NCBI GenBank assembly: GCA_015143295.1
Contig: CM026554.1
Span: forward strand, 33,679,531 to 33,743,530
Source of the DNA: Tetracentron sinense
Taxonomy: Eukaryota; Streptophyta; Magnoliopsida; Trochodendrales; Trochodendraceae
Direction of reading: 5' to 3'
Length of the DNA stretch: 64,000 bases
Below the pieces are notes generated by a model. It was not told the DNA's origin. It saw only the letters and a program-made list of their open reading frames with translations, and searched no databases. The translations under genes were made by a program, and so were the position numbers. This document shows, in pieces, positions 1 to 11,008 of the stretch (the stretch's first letter is position 1; each line of letters starts with the position of its first letter).

Positions 1-60
1 GTAGGAATTATATATGTGATTTTAAATGAGGGTGATGTAGGACCACATGATTTCATAAAA

Positions 61-1260
61 ACTTTTATACTCTAGCCCGACCTTGGGCCTTGAGATTAGA
101 GCTTGGGCTTAGTTAATTTAGGCCCTCCGAGAACTTGAGAGTTTAAATAGATAACCCAACACTCTTAACTTGGAAACATTATTGAAGATAATCCTAATAT
201 ACTAAAGATACTAATATAAGGATCAAGATCTTCATGAGTTTGCCACAAGTCAAATACTCCTCATCCTTGATCTTCTTTGATAATTTGTTGACAAATAATT
301 AGAGCATCCAACTGTACTTGGTGGTCACCGTTAGTCTGTGAAGTCCATCTCTGTCACATCCCACTCATTTTTGAGTCTGTCGAAGCTGGTGGCCCACTAG
401 ATCAGATTGTCATGATCTTCTCCCAAAGCACATGAAGTATGACCTACGATTTAAAGAAAATATCTCATTGGAGAAGTTTTCAATAAATGAAAAGAAAAAA
501 AGAGATCCATGAGTATGAGTATGATCCTAGGGATGGTAAAAGTATAGAGAATGATAGTAGGGTTTTTATTTAAAACAAAAAATAAAAATCAAAGGTTTCA
601 CACCTGGCGGGTGGTGGTGGCACCACCCGCTGGAAAAGAGGAATCAAACAAAAATATCAAAATAGGTGGTGGATCACCCGCTCTGATACCATGATAGAAA
701 ATAGATTCTATTGAATAACTTGGATAATCTCTACAATGATCCTTAGAGGGTTTATATAAAGATGGATTACATTTAAAATAGAAACAAAACCTCAATCAAA
801 TCTATCTTACCTAACCTAATCAAATCAAATCAAATTTAATTCAAATTCAAATATATGACGAGATACAGTATATATCATCACACCATATCACACTAGTACA
901 TATTATTCTCCTAGACTCCCTCTCAAAAGCATGGGGATTGAGATCATCATGGGTTTGCCACAAGTTGAGTACTCCTCACCCTTGATCTTCTTTGATTTGT
1001 TGATAAATAATTAGAACATTCAACCGTGCTTTGATACCATGTAGAAGACTGAATATTATATATTGATTTACTTGAATAGATTACAATGACTCATAGAAGG
1101 TTTAAATAGATATCCCAACACTCTTAACGAGATCCTGTGTATCTCATGGATATTAACATCATTGTTTCCTTAACATAATATTTCCCTAATTCTTATAAGT
1201 GAGGGTTGAGCCTAATATGGCTAGGCCTTGCCCATTGACTACCCTAGTGTCAACCCATAT
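61..1260 (-). mobile_element. Degenerate tandem array of short LTRs (TRIM/copia-like)
   Basis: Read on the minus strand, the stretch looks like LTR-internal-LTR-internal-LTR with very short parts. A primer-binding-site-like gctctgatacca lies at about 681-692 and a second, gctttgatacca, at about 1027-1038; both are the reverse complement of the tRNA-Met type TGGTATCA. Each abuts an LTR-like block (about 693-900 and 1039-1260) sharing a gtttaaataga..ccc-type core with a block at about 61-210. The short stretch next to the LTR at 225-320 is repeated, diverged, at 937-1025, and a purine-rich tract precedes the middle LTR. No protein-coding domain is visible, which suits a TRIM-type fossil. Copies are strongly diverged, so it is old. 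Borders are approximate. Confidence 0.42.
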
Positions 1261-3386
1261 TACACAATATTCAATATTCTTTGTGTGTGTATGTGAGCAG
1301 TGAACCTCAATTTAAAAGAGATATCCCAAGTTCTCTTGAAAAATGTATGGTATGAAAAATATGGGAAGTTTTTTAATAGTATAAATGTAGTCTCCTCACC
1401 ACCCAAATTGGTTAACAAGAATTTGTAAACCTAAATAGTATAATGTTCCATTCTAATAGGCTGATAAGGAAATTGGATGGAGGACCGGGTTACGGTGTGG
1501 GGGAGGTTTTAGGTACCCACAAGTCCCTACAATGTCAACATATATCTACTTGTATTATATTTGCGAACTCAATAAAAATTAAGCATCTATCTATATTCTA
1601 TATACTATATTATATGATGGTGGTATCCCCGTGACATATTCTGTTGCTATCAATTTGCTTGAGGTTGGTTCTACATCATCCCAGTATTTGGACCAATAAA
1701 ATTCCTTTCAATCCCATCTCAACCAACTATTCCCTTCACTTCAAGAATTGGAACAAGTACCCTTATTTCTTAAGAAGAAATAATCTCACTTTAACTTAAT
1801 AGCCTCTTTCTCTTGAGAAGTACTCATTATATATATTATTTTATTAAACTTAATTATTGAAGGCAAAATGATGACAAAGAGTAAAAGGAAGGAGTTGAAG
1901 AGACTAAAACTCTCTATAAGCCTAGGACAATTTCATATCTGCTTGCAATGGCATAAAGAGAGATTTAAATAGAAAACTAAACTCTAAAGTTGATCATGAC
2001 CAACCAAGATCATAAGGATTGACAGTCCAAGATGCAAAAGAAAACCCTAAAGAAGAATTACAAAAATAACAATAGAGTTAAAATTACAAAATGCCCTAAA
2101 ACTAAAATGCTTTAAAAACTATCAAAATGATCCCGAAACAAAACTTTGAGCATCGAAGAACCGCATACGTAGTTTAACCTAGATTCATCACATCGAGGCA
2201 CCCCAAATCATATACTATAGTAGATAAACGGATGCCTGGATCAAAAGCTGTTTATTTAAAGTTCTACCGCTAATTGACATTATTAATCACCATTTATTTA
2301 ATCATAAATTATAAACTATATTTATATATTCCTTTCATAGTCACGTCATCACCCTCCCTTATTATCAAATTAAAATCAAATAAATCAACAATTATATGTA
2401 ATTTATTTATCTTCTTAGTATCATTTCTAATTGAGTATAAAATCTCTCAAAAGTCTCTCAAGACATAATTAATATATAATTAGAATAACGTTCTTACTTT
2501 GTTGTAATTTAATTTGAAGAAAACATTATAAATTAGAGGGATTACATTGTTGATCTATATGCCTATTTGTAAAGCTCCATCTTCTATATAAATGCACATG
2601 AATATTGATAAATAACTAATGCTACAGTCCTATTGCTTTGATGGCCAATACTTAAGGCTGTTGTGCTTTAGAATATCTCAACCTTTTAACTCTCCCATAT
2701 GGGGCATTTCATGATGTACGTGGTGCAATCAATCTTTAGTAGTTTTGATCAATGCATCGAAGGGCCAAAATGTATTGTATGAGATGGAAGCACATGTAAT
2801 GTATGAGATGAACATGTTAATAACTGAAATCAAACCCCAACTAATAGACGTGAATCATATAAATTATAATTATTACGTTATATACTATTCAAGTGCATGC
2901 TGCTCTTTCTTTCTTTTGTTTTTGTAAAATTTAAATAATGAGTCATATCGTGTAGAAATATAAGAAAAACTTTTGAAAATAAAAAGAATGTTCATAATCA
3001 AACGAATGAAAGACTTTTGAAAAAAATATAAGAAAATGAAATCAGATGAGATCTCTTTAAAAAAAAATGCATAATGGGAGTTTTCTTTTTTATCCGTAAA
3101 AGAAAACACCTTCGAGTGGGGGAGGGGGTACCCGCAATACTCCCAATTATTGATAAAGAAAAACTAAACTAGTTAGGGCGCAATGTCTATGCCCTACCCT
3201 TACTACAGTGTAGAGAACAAATATATATTAGAAATAAATACATTTTTTTACTATGAAATCCAATGGGTTCTCTAACCTCTCTTAGGAATTCCTTGAGAAT
3301 ATATAATGCAATAGCTTCAACTTCTTTTTACTTCATGTTTTTCTTCGTAACCACAACTTGGAAGACTTCATTAATGAGATCATCAC
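1261..3386. other. Non-coding AT-rich spacer
   Basis: I see no gene, RNA gene or clear transposon ends here. Open frames are short, have no recognisable motif and lie in AT-rich sequence. The G-rich run near 3117-3128 is isolated. Confidence 0.5.
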
Positions 3387-3389
3387 TTA

Positions 3390-3881
3390 GGCCTCGTTTA
3401 GTTTAGCTTATTGTGGTCACAATTAATTACACAATAAGTGATGTCATGAATAAGCAATGTTACAAATAAGCAATGCCGTGAATAATCATATTTGATTAGC
3501 ACTATTAATAGGTGATACCTAAGAATTTCAAGAAATGATAGTTTAGTCATTTTAAAAATAAAAAGATGTTATCGGGAATGTCTATAAAGCTTAAAGTGGG
3601 TTTTGCACCCTATAATCACTCCTTGGTGAGATTATAAAAATCACTGGTTATATACATAATCAATTATTATTATTTTAACTTGTTTATTGGTGGCCCCAAA
3701 GGGCTCTCCTAGGTGATTAGGCCATCCTATCAAGGCGGTACTAGACTGCTCTACATAATCAACAATTATATAATCACTTATTATGTGTTGAACCAAAAGC
3801 TATTATTCAAGTTATAATAATCCCTACATAAACGGTTATAAGCGATTAAATTGGTTTCGATAGTTCAAACCAAATGACCCC
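3390..3881. mobile_element. Tourist-like MITE (PIF/Harbinger type)
   Basis: A 492-bp non-coding element. Its left end ggcctcgtttagttt is matched imperfectly by the reverse complement of its right end, ggggtcatttggttt. It is flanked on both sides by TTA (3387-3389 and 3882-3884), the 3-bp target duplication typical of PIF/Harbinger. The interior is rich in repeated cacaataagtg/aataagca words. It carries no transposase, so it is non-autonomous. A denser-GC block at about 3685-3755 inside it is not explained. Confidence 0.6.
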
Positions 3882-3884
3882 TTA

Positions 3885-4447
3885 AGTTTTCATCCTTTGT
3901 CTAGGATCTTCACAGTTGGGAATGTTCTTACTCAAACAAACCCTTAAAGCTAAGACTCTTACACAACCAACTTTGATTGGGTGTATGACACCCGATCTCT
4001 AGGATTGAACACCCACACTTTATTAAGCGTGTACATACAACTAACAAAGTCTCTAGTGAACACACCACAGATTACAAGCTCAATGACATCATAATCTCTA
4101 ACTATGTATCTAGTCTTATTTTGTACATGTACATAACCAAATCTCCTTGATTGTAGCTCATTCAGTCATACACAATAATATTTATATGGAATATAACCAC
4201 AACCCAAAGTGTGTGAAAAATAATTCTTCCAATACGTGTAACAGTTCTTTCAAATACCTCCCTCAAATGAAGGGCTCATCTGATCAGCATCTGACTTAGA
4301 GATGCTGGTAGAGAAACAATACTCAATGCTCGCACATCAGACCCTCATGGCTAGAGAGAGATAAAAAAAAAAAACAAGGGCTTATGATAACAATATGCTT
4401 TAGGTTTAATAAATAACATTTGAGTCTTCTTCTATAGTTTCCACAAA
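3885..4447. other. Spacer downstream of the VAPYRIN gene
   Basis: No gene seen. A 25-bp word at about 4073-4097 (acaagctcaatgacatcata) also occurs near 10013 and, weaker, near 7583 in the duplicated segments. It may be a third scrap of that repeat. Confidence 0.4.
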
Positions 4448-4611
4448 AACTTGGGATTCTCTTAGGTTATAACAGGTCTCAAAACTGGAGATGACATCTC
4501 TTCCTTTTCCATCCATATAATAATGACACACTACGTGAAGGATAAATGTCATTTCCAGAGTTATAACAGGTCTCTTTGAGACTGGATATAACCTCAGAGA
4601 ATCCCAAGTCT
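4448..4611. mobile_element. Fold-back MITE in the VAPYRIN 3' flank
   Basis: A near-palindromic 164-bp unit. The arm acttgggattctcttaggtt at the left is matched by aacctcagagaatcccaagt at the right, and ataacaggtctc recurs near each arm. The whole could fold into one hairpin. It lies 70-235 bp beyond the VAPYRIN stop codon, so it may fall in the 3' UTR. No clear target duplication was found. Confidence 0.55.
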
Positions 4612-4681
4612 TCAACAAAAAGAATAACGTGAGCACTTGAATGGGGTAGCAAAAAACTCATGGCTCATGTTAGCTAATAAG

Positions 4682-6298
4682 CTAGAGCACAGCCAACGGC
4701 ATGGACCGTTCAAAGCTACTCCGGAGAGCTCTAGCTCTGGTTCGATTCGGCTTCTTCTTAATGCCCTTGAGCTCTTTCTCTCGAGCCGCCATGCTCGTCC
4801 CCGAAGGAAGCTGTACAGTTGATGCAACCTTTTCAAATCCATCTCTGGTGGCACCACCATGAACAAGTATCCGCGTAATCCCAGAGTAGTTCAACGATTC
4901 AGCAATCTGCAGGGCAGTCACACCCTTGTTGGTTTGTGCCTCTACATTGGCTCCCTTCTTTATGAGCAATTCAATCACCTCAACTTGGCCCGACTCGGCG
5001 GCACAGTGTAATGCCATGTACCCATCTTCATCTCTAGCATTAACATCAACACCCTTCTCTATTAGCACCCTAACAACATCTAGCCATCCTTTGAAGCAGG
5101 CTCGGTGTAGTGCAGTCCACCCATGTTGATCCCTCCCATTAATTGATGCGCCATTCTCAAGTAGTCGGCCGATCGTTCGCACATCTCCCTTCCGAGCTGC
5201 CATACATAGCCTATCGCCAAATCGAAGTGCGTCGAATAGCCGAGTATGCCCATTTTCGGCTGCTACATCATAGGCACTTTTTCCAACCCTATTAAGGATA
5301 TCCTTGTTAGCTCCCTTCTGTAACAAGAGCTTCACCATTTGCTCATCGCCTAATCCCGCCGCTATGTGTAGAGGTGTGTCACCATTTCCTGTGTTACGAA
5401 TATCGGCCTTAGCTCCACTAGCTAGCAAGAGACGTGCAGAGTCCCTTTGGCTTTCATCGACGGCTAGGTGCAGCGCAGTGTAGCCGTCCGCTGTGAGTGC
5501 ATTCATATTAGCTCCTTTGAGCAATAGAAGCCGCATCACTTCCATATGCCCACCTCTGGCTGCAAGGTGTAGAGCCCCCCATGTGGAGGATTCGGGTCCT
5601 TCGGTGCTAGCTTGATTAGCTAGCAAAAGCTCAACAATTAAAGTCTCTCCCGACTCCGCCGCTGCCTCAAGGGGCCTACGCCCTGATCGGTTCCTGGCTT
5701 CGACATTGGGCTCGAATTCGAGTAGTAATTGGACAAGGTCCGGTCGACTCTGAGCTATAGCCAAGTGGAGTAAGGTCTGGCCGTGTTCATCAACTGAGTC
5801 AGCAGCCCCCCATTCCGAGTCACTCCTTTCAAGTACTTCTCGAACTTCTTCCATAGAACCATCGGCTACAAGCCGAGCCAGAATCGGCGATCCGACGAAT
5901 ATTACTTTAACACCACTATCAGTAAACACTTGCTTCTTTTTTGTTGTAAACCAATCATTAGGTATTGAATCAAAGGTGGATGAAGGATCCTTAACAGCTG
6001 CACCAGGAACCACAACACTATGTAAGAGGAATGAGTCATCCGAGTGAGGGAAAGAGTCAGGGAGATTTGAATTTGGTGGCGAGACATAAGTAATCTCTAG
6101 AACAAGCGTGGATAGAGGCGATATAATTCCCGATTGCGGCCGAACTGTGTATCGATTCTTGTTCATAGGTTGAAGTATGAAGGCGACCGGCATGGTGTAC
6201 ATGACGTTGCGCAAGGTGAGCTCACCGTAACATTTCTGACCCAATTCGATCCTGATCACTACTTGGTTCGATGGCTCTAAGCTTATAAGCTTATCCAT
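4682..6298 (-). CDS. VPY: VAPYRIN-type protein (MSP domain plus ankyrin repeats)
   Basis: An uninterrupted 538-codon frame, matching the usual size of about 535-541 residues for plant VAPYRINs. Residues 5-115 form a VAP-type major sperm protein domain, with [18 protein letters not shown] followed by the conserved [12 protein letters not shown] block. From about residue 137 to 486 there are about eleven ankyrin repeats (for example [18 protein letters not shown] at 392-409); the sixth, near 335-360, lacks the TPLH motif. The tail from 487 is basic and ends SMPLAVL. In petunia and Medicago, VAPYRIN is needed for intracellular passage of arbuscular mycorrhizal fungi and arbuscule formation, sits on mobile endosomal/TGN puncta, and links to the exocyst subunit EXO70I. 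The ATG sits directly before the MSP domain, which supports this start. No intron is visible. It could be the paralogue VAPYRIN-LIKE, which also occurs in hosts; a tree would decide. It is the only intact host gene in the window. Confidence 0.93.
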   Translation of the reverse strand: MDKLISLEPSNQVVIRIELGQKCYGELTLRNVMYTMPVAFILQPMNKNRYTVRPQSGIISPLSTLVLEITYVSPPNSNLPDSFPHSDDSFLLHSVVVPGAAVKDPSSTFDSIPNDWFTTKKKQVFTDSGVKVIFVGSPILARLVADGSMEEVREVLERSDSEWGAADSVDEHGQTLLHLAIAQSRPDLVQLLLEFEPNVEARNRSGRRPLEAAAESGETLIVELLLANQASTEGPESSTWGALHLAARGGHMEVMRLLLLKGANMNALTADGYTALHLAVDESQRDSARLLLASGAKADIRNTGNGDTPLHIAAGLGDEQMVKLLLQKGANKDILNRVGKSAYDVAAENGHTRLFDALRFGDRLCMAARKGDVRTIGRLLENGASINGRDQHGWTALHRACFKGWLDVVRVLIEKGVDVNARDEDGYMALHCAAESGQVEVIELLIKKGANVEAQTNKGVTALQIAESLNYSGITRILVHGGATRDGFEKVASTVQLPSGTSMAAREKELKGIKKKPNRTRARALRSSFERSMPLAVL

Positions 6299-6982
6299 GG
6301 TGGATCTCTAAGCTTAGAAGCTTCACTTCTTCGTTTTCCTTCTTTTATTGAACTGATCCTCAAGGGGTTTTGATGGAAAATCAAAACCCATGAAGGGAAG
6401 GAAATGAGGGAGCAAGGAAGAAGGTAGGTTTAATGTGTTTTAAAGGAAGGAAAAGCAGGCCGGCTCTAATGAGAGAGTGCCACATGCTAGTGTTAAAAAC
6501 AATGCTGACTTGTTCTATCCGGCGTCCGGACTTCATATACCCTAAGATACATTGTTGTATGTAAGTTAAAAACCAAGAGTTATCCTCCGGGTTGTTTCTG
6601 CAAGTCCTTTTCACTGTTCTTTAAGAGTCTATATATACATGAAATCATTGTTTTTAGTTAATTAAAAACACTTGTTTATCGTCTCTACAAACAAAGACAA
6701 TCAAAGAAAGGAATAAAGAAATCAAGAAAATTTTACAAATCCAATGAGAATTGCACCATCGTTTGCTCCACAATAAATAAATATATATATGGGTTTAAAT
6801 ACAAAGTGGAGCTTTGATTTAAGGCTGAAAAGGGGATATCCCTTTTTTATTTTACCAAATGGTTGTTGTAATCTTATGATTATGAAGAGAAAGTTATTTG
6901 CAAAACTATCATACTCTTCTCTCTTCATTGTTACAAAAGTGTAATCCTTTTATTTCGTGAAGGAGAGCTCCGCCTGTAGTTA

Positions 6983-6984
<2 letters not shown>
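6299..6984 (-). promoter_or_regulatory. Upstream region of VAPYRIN, with TATA candidate
   Basis: On the minus strand a TATATATAGA box lies at about 6627-6637, some 330 bp before the ATG, leaving room for a 5' UTR of about 300 bp. A second AT run lies at 6778-6791. I did not find a clear CTTC or MYCS box of the kind reported in mycorrhiza-induced promoters. No other gene is visible. Confidence 0.35.

Positions 6985-7043
<59 letters not shown>
6985..7043. repeat. Compound (CT)n(AT)n microsatellite
   Basis: About 35 bases of CT repeat run straight into about 23 bases of AT repeat. More AT repeat continues at 7200-7211 beyond a MITE, so the microsatellite has been split by an insertion. Confidence 0.9.
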
Positions 7044-7200
7044 GGCAATGCTAAGTTCATTGTCCTTCTCATCATCCACTCTCTCTTCTTGAATAATAAA
7101 ATTGAAATAAGTGTGTACGGGGTTCACAACTTATTTTTTGTCTTCATATCTAAAAAAAAATTGAAAAAGGATGACAAGAAAAATGGACTTAGCATTGCCC
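7044..7200. mobile_element. Short MITE inserted in an AT microsatellite
   Basis: Terminal inverted repeats: ggcaatgctaagttcattgt at the left, and the reverse complement of aatggacttagcattgcc at the right. The 157-bp unit lies between two AT-repeat tracts, so the target duplication cannot be told from the repeat itself. There is no coding capacity. Preference for TA microsatellites is known for Micron-type MITEs; membership here is not shown. Confidence 0.6.
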
Positions 7201-7212
7201 TATATATATATG

Positions 7213-7370
7213 ATTTTGCTAGCCCCATTCTCCCCTACTGCAGTATTCTTTTTAAGGACATGTAGATAAGGATTTTGAGGTGAGGCCATGACTACTCGAC
7301 ACAAAATCCTTGCCTTCTTACGGAATGAGGGGAGAGTAAAATAGGGGAAGAGTGGGCTAGCACTCCCTAC
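7213..7370. mobile_element. Second fold-back MITE
   Basis: The ends tgctagccccattctcccct and aggggaagagtgggctagca are inverted repeats with few mismatches. Inner words aaggattttg and caaaatcctt also pair. It lies 12 bp from the preceding MITE and has no coding capacity. The target duplication is unclear. Confidence 0.55.
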
Positions 7371-7504
7371 AAACACACAGAGATAGAGAGAGCCTTGATG
7401 TTTACTCATTGGTAAGTTCTCCTTGTGAAGTATGAAATAGAAACGGGCAAGGTTCAAAAGTACCCTTTAACACCATGGTGTAGGCAGTAAAACAAACCCT
7501 TGCA

Positions 7505-8293
7505 AGTAGCTTTTACCTTCAAGGGACAAAAAAAAAAATGTATATAACAAGATATTGCTTTGGAACTTCTCTTGGATGTTGACAAGCTCCATAACATCAT
7601 AATCTATTTTGACAGTGCAAAGACAGCTGGTTCTTAGATTAGGTCATGTAGCTTTCGTCTTTGTTTGTTCAGTATTTTGTTTATTGATTTCAGTGGATTT
7701 TTCTTTTGCATCAGTGAGACAATTGGGCAAGAGAATCAAAAAAGTCTCCTCTTGTCTATATCATGCCACGTGGAGCCATTTGGTTTGTGAGTTTTATGCT
7801 TAATGGATCTTCTGTTGTTTTCCCTAATAAAAAGTTCCCAAGACCAATGAAATTGCACTGTTGCAAGATCATGTCCATTAATTATGAAATATTACCAAAA
7901 TGCCCTCACCTCAGAAATGACTTTATAATTATTAGAATACATGATAATTTTTTTTCGGCAATCAAATATATGATAGCTTAGTAAGGTGGGAATAACATAT
8001 AGGAAGGTGGGAATATTGCAGATTTAAATCTTTGTGGATGGTTCTTATCTCAGGTTTTGGCAAAAGGCAAGGATGAAAATTATAACTGTAATTTGAACTT
8101 AATATTATATAACCTCTGTAAAACAATTTACAAATATGGATTCCAGGCTTCAGTCTCCAAATTTGTGGAAATATAAGAGATTTATGTAGTTAATGTAATG
8201 GGCTTCGACTTCACCAATAGCCTTGCAAGATGGCTAGGTTCTTGGTTTCTTGAGCTGCCGTTTAAGTTAAATGGCTGGGCACAGACCTTAAGC
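7505..8293 (+). repeat. Duplicated segment, copy A
   Basis: Resembles 9893-11008 base for base over most of its length, in the same orientation. Examples are the blocks starting near 7600 and 10030 (tttgacagtgcaaag and tttgacattgcaaag) and those ending near 8290 and 11005 (aaatggctgggcacagacc and aaatggctgggcatagacc). It lacks the MITE found in copy B. Its first part holds a 64-codon open frame that is also open in copy B. Confidence 0.8.
7609..7803 (+). other. Short open frame in copy A, 64 codons
   Basis: A frame starting MTVQRQLVLRLGHV with a hydrophobic stretch (FVFVCSVFCLLISVDF, about residues 16-31), ending LVCEFYA. Copy B has a 65-codon equivalent with the same ends. Residues 15-33 could act as a signal or membrane segment. 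No family is recognised. It may simply be non-coding DNA whose frame happens to be open in both copies. Confidence 0.15.
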
Positions 8294-8702
8294 CTTTGTA
8301 CTGATGCATCCAAACTGGGTACAAAGGCTTAGGGCCTTAGGGGCCTACTAGCTAGCCACTCTAGCTCATTCGGACTTACCCCTCTAGCTCAGATGGTTCA
8401 GATGGTGAGGTGTGCTTGTTATTTTAGGATGGTCCTAGATGAAGTCCTAATTATAAGCGGGGACTCTTTCTCTTGATAATGTGGCATCCAGAGGTCTAAT
8501 CACAATTTAATAAGACTAAATGCTAACAGAGATAAACGATCCAAAATATTTTGATCCTGTCAACATAAGCAATTTAAGTTGACCACTTTCTTATGTATTG
8601 GTGGATATATAATCAACATTCGCTTATCTAAACAATTCCTGTGTTAAGGGCAAGGATCTTTGGTATGTACAAGAGATTCTAGCCTACAACACAAGGAAGG
8701 CC
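8294..8702. other. Spacer between duplicated segments, left part
   Basis: No gene. A tRNA A-box-like word (tagctcagatggttcagatgg, about 8381-8401) is present without a convincing B box at the right distance. Confidence 0.4.
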
Positions 8703-8713
8703 ATTTTGGTTCT

Positions 8714-8871
8714 AACACCCCGCTTGCGCCAGTGGTGGGGTGTGGCCTCTCAGTTGAGGGAGGTCTGGGATCCAATCCCCCCCCGGTATGAGTCGCAAGA
8801 GCACCAATTCCCAGCTAATTATTAACCCACTAACTTAGGTAAATGATATCCACAGCCCCCCAAAAAAAGAC
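8714..8871 (+). mobile_element. tRNA-derived SINE
   Basis: A 158-bp unit flanked by an 11-bp direct repeat (attttggttct at 8703-8713, aatttggttct at 8872-8882; 10/11). It has an A-box-like region (gcgccagtggtggggtgtgg), a B-box-like ggtctgggatccaatcc about 30 bases further, and a short A-rich tail. These are the marks of a polymerase III SINE placed by LINE machinery. The family was not identified. Confidence 0.65.
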
Positions 8872-8882
8872 AATTTGGTTCT

Positions 8883-9266
8883 GGCCTTATTTACTGTTAT
8901 AATGTAACAGTCTATAAGATATAAGATATCTGACTCTATTATTAGCAGTATCCATATATAAAACCATGCTTACAAGTAGACAATACGAATTGCAAGGGCG
9001 TTTAAGTAACTGCAGCTCCTTTTAGGAGCAGGAAAGGACGAATTAAGCCGAACATATACCAAGTCTAAGATATGCCAATGCATTTAAAATACAGAGTTTA
9101 CAAGCACTAGAAATGGCGCTAGGCATAGGACAATTCGATCACCTCAACAACTCTCTTTGTTAGAGTATTTGTGATCTCTGAGTATAAGAACAAGGTTAGA
9201 ACAACAAACCTAACCCATTTATTTTAGATATTCTAATTCAAATGTGGCCGTACAATACTTCTAACA
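8883..9266. other. Spacer
   Basis: No gene, RNA gene or repeat structure recognised. Confidence 0.4.
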
Positions 9267-9270
9267 ATTA

Positions 9271-9419
9271 CCCTTTGTTTGGTTGTCGAGAAAATAAGTG
9301 AAAACATAGAAAAGAAAAGAAAAGAAAATTTTACAATAAACGATTAAGAATTGTATTAGGCATCTGTAATTTTCGTTTATTTTCTATGTTCACTTATTTT
9401 CTCGGCAACCAAACATAGC
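9271..9419. mobile_element. Tourist-like MITE, TTTGGTTG family
   Basis: A 149-bp unit with near-perfect inverted ends of about 45 bp (left ctttgtttggttgtcgagaa; right ctcggcaaccaaacatagc). It is flanked by ATTA on both sides (9267-9270 and 9420-9423), which contains the TTA target expected for PIF/Harbinger MITEs. A relative lies at 36056-36190. Confidence 0.7.
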
Positions 9420-9423
9420 ATTA

Positions 9424-9892
9424 GGTTTAGAATAATTAACAAAGAGAATTTTTAATGGAGAACCAAGGGGAATGACATGAAAAATGAAAGATAAGAAGGC
9501 CCTCAAGTCTCGTTCTTAGCAATATACTACTGCCCTGAGTAACAGTATCCATGGTTCAGTCTGTTTTTCATCGTTAATCGCCGTCCCAAATATGCCGATA
9601 AGAGAGTTGAGCAATGGACTAATCTAAAATACTGCTCTTCATGTGGAAGTTACTTTTTCCTATATGACAGACCTTTGGTTTTCATTCTCTTCGCAACTAG
9701 GAACCCGAATAGTCCCTCCTTCCAAACCTCAATTAACCCAAGTTTGGTCCCATCACCAGGCATCCGAGATCAAAACGGATGTCTTGCACCAATATTAAAA
9801 AGGAAAGTGATTTAAAACTCTTGGTAGTACCAAACTAACCTGGGTTCAACCCTTGACCATCAGGCAATAAATAAATAAAAACTCATTCAAGC
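9424..9892. other. Spacer before copy B
   Basis: No gene or repeat structure recognised. Confidence 0.4.
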
Positions 9893-10039
9893 AACTTAGT
9901 AGCTTACAGCTTTACACCTTCAAAAAAAGAGAAAAACAAATTCTGAACTACCCTTTTGTAAACAAGGTATTGCTTAGGAACTTCTCTTGTATGTTGGCAA
10001 ACTAGCCCAATGACAAGCTCAGTGACATCATAATCTGTT

Positions 10040-10237
10040 TTGACATTGCAAAGACAACTGGCTGTTAGATTAGGTCATGTTGTTGCTTTCTTCTTGGTAT
10101 GTTTAGTGTTTTGTTTATTGTTTTCAGTGGATTTTTTCTTTTGCATCAATGAGACAACTGGGGAAGATAATATAAAAGTATCTTCTTGTCTATACCATGC
10201 CATGTGGAGCCTTTTGGTTTGTGAGTTCTATGCTTAG
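10040..10237 (+). other. Short open frame in copy B, 65 codons
   Basis: Counterpart of the frame at 7609-7803: starts MTLQRQLAVRLGHV, hydrophobic FFLVCLVFCLLFSVDFFF, ends LVCEFYA. Relative to copy A it has a 3-base insertion and then a +1 and a -1 shift that cancel, so only the middle dozen residues differ strongly. No known family. Coding status is unproven. Confidence 0.15.
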
Positions 10238-10470
10238 GGTTCCTTCGTTTGGTGAGAAAGTGGGTGAAAGAAAAGAAAATAAAGAAAAAGAAAAGAAAAT
10301 TAGGGTTTCTCTCAAAATAATCATCAAAAGATGGAAGAAGTTTTTGAGAGAAAATTTGTAGCTATTGAAAAAGTGCAAGAAAATGAAAATATATTTCTTA
10401 TACACCAAACGCAAGAAAAGTACAAGAAAACTCACTTTTTTTTTACTTTTTCACCAAACGAACACACACC
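10237..10470. mobile_element. MITE inside copy B
   Basis: Inverted ends built on cttcgtttggtgagaaagtg at the left and ctttttcaccaaacgaacac at the right. Copy A gives an empty-site comparison: cttaatggatc there becomes ctta, element, agggatcc here. Flanks are TTA and CTA, consistent with a worn 3-bp Tourist-type target. Confidence 0.65.
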
Positions 10471-11008
10471 TAAGGGATCCCCTCTTGATTTTCCCGATAT
10501 GCAGTCCCAAGACCAATGGAATTGCACTTTTGCAAGGTCCTGTCCATTGATTATGAAATATTACCAAAATGTCCTCATCTCAGAAATGACTATAATGATT
10601 ATAATACATGATAGCTTAGAAGGAAAGAAAACACAGTAGTTTCTAGTATCTCAGGTGGTAAGGTGCAGGGGAATAACATATTAAAAGGTGGGAATAACTC
10701 TAATGTAAGTTATTGAGATATAAATCCTTGTGGATGGGTCTTATTTTGGTTCTTATGTGGACTCTATTGAGGAGGATTAAGAACAAAGGGTGAAAATTAC
10801 AATTGTGATTTTAGCTTAATATGATATAACTTCTGGAAAACAATTTACAAGTTTGGATTCCTGGCTTCTGTCTCCAAGTTTGTGGTAAATATAAGTGATT
10901 TGTGTTGTAAATGGAATGGGCTTGAGCCGTACCTAGAGCCATGAAAGACGGCCAAGTTCTTGGTTTCCTGAGCTGGCCTTGACGTTAAATGGCTGGGCAT
11001 AGACCATG

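Larger units (their letters stand above)
9893..11008 (+). repeat. Duplicated segment, copy B (with MITE)
   Basis: The second copy of the segment at 7505-8293. It is longer mainly because a MITE (10237-10470) interrupts it, and because of a few short indels such as an extra stretch near 10640-10700. The pair is clearly diverged, so the duplication is old, and the MITE arrived later. Confidence 0.8.

Noticed and set aside
8370-8480. tRNA gene or second SINE
   Set aside because: Only an A-box-like word is present; no B box, no cloverleaf, no target duplication.
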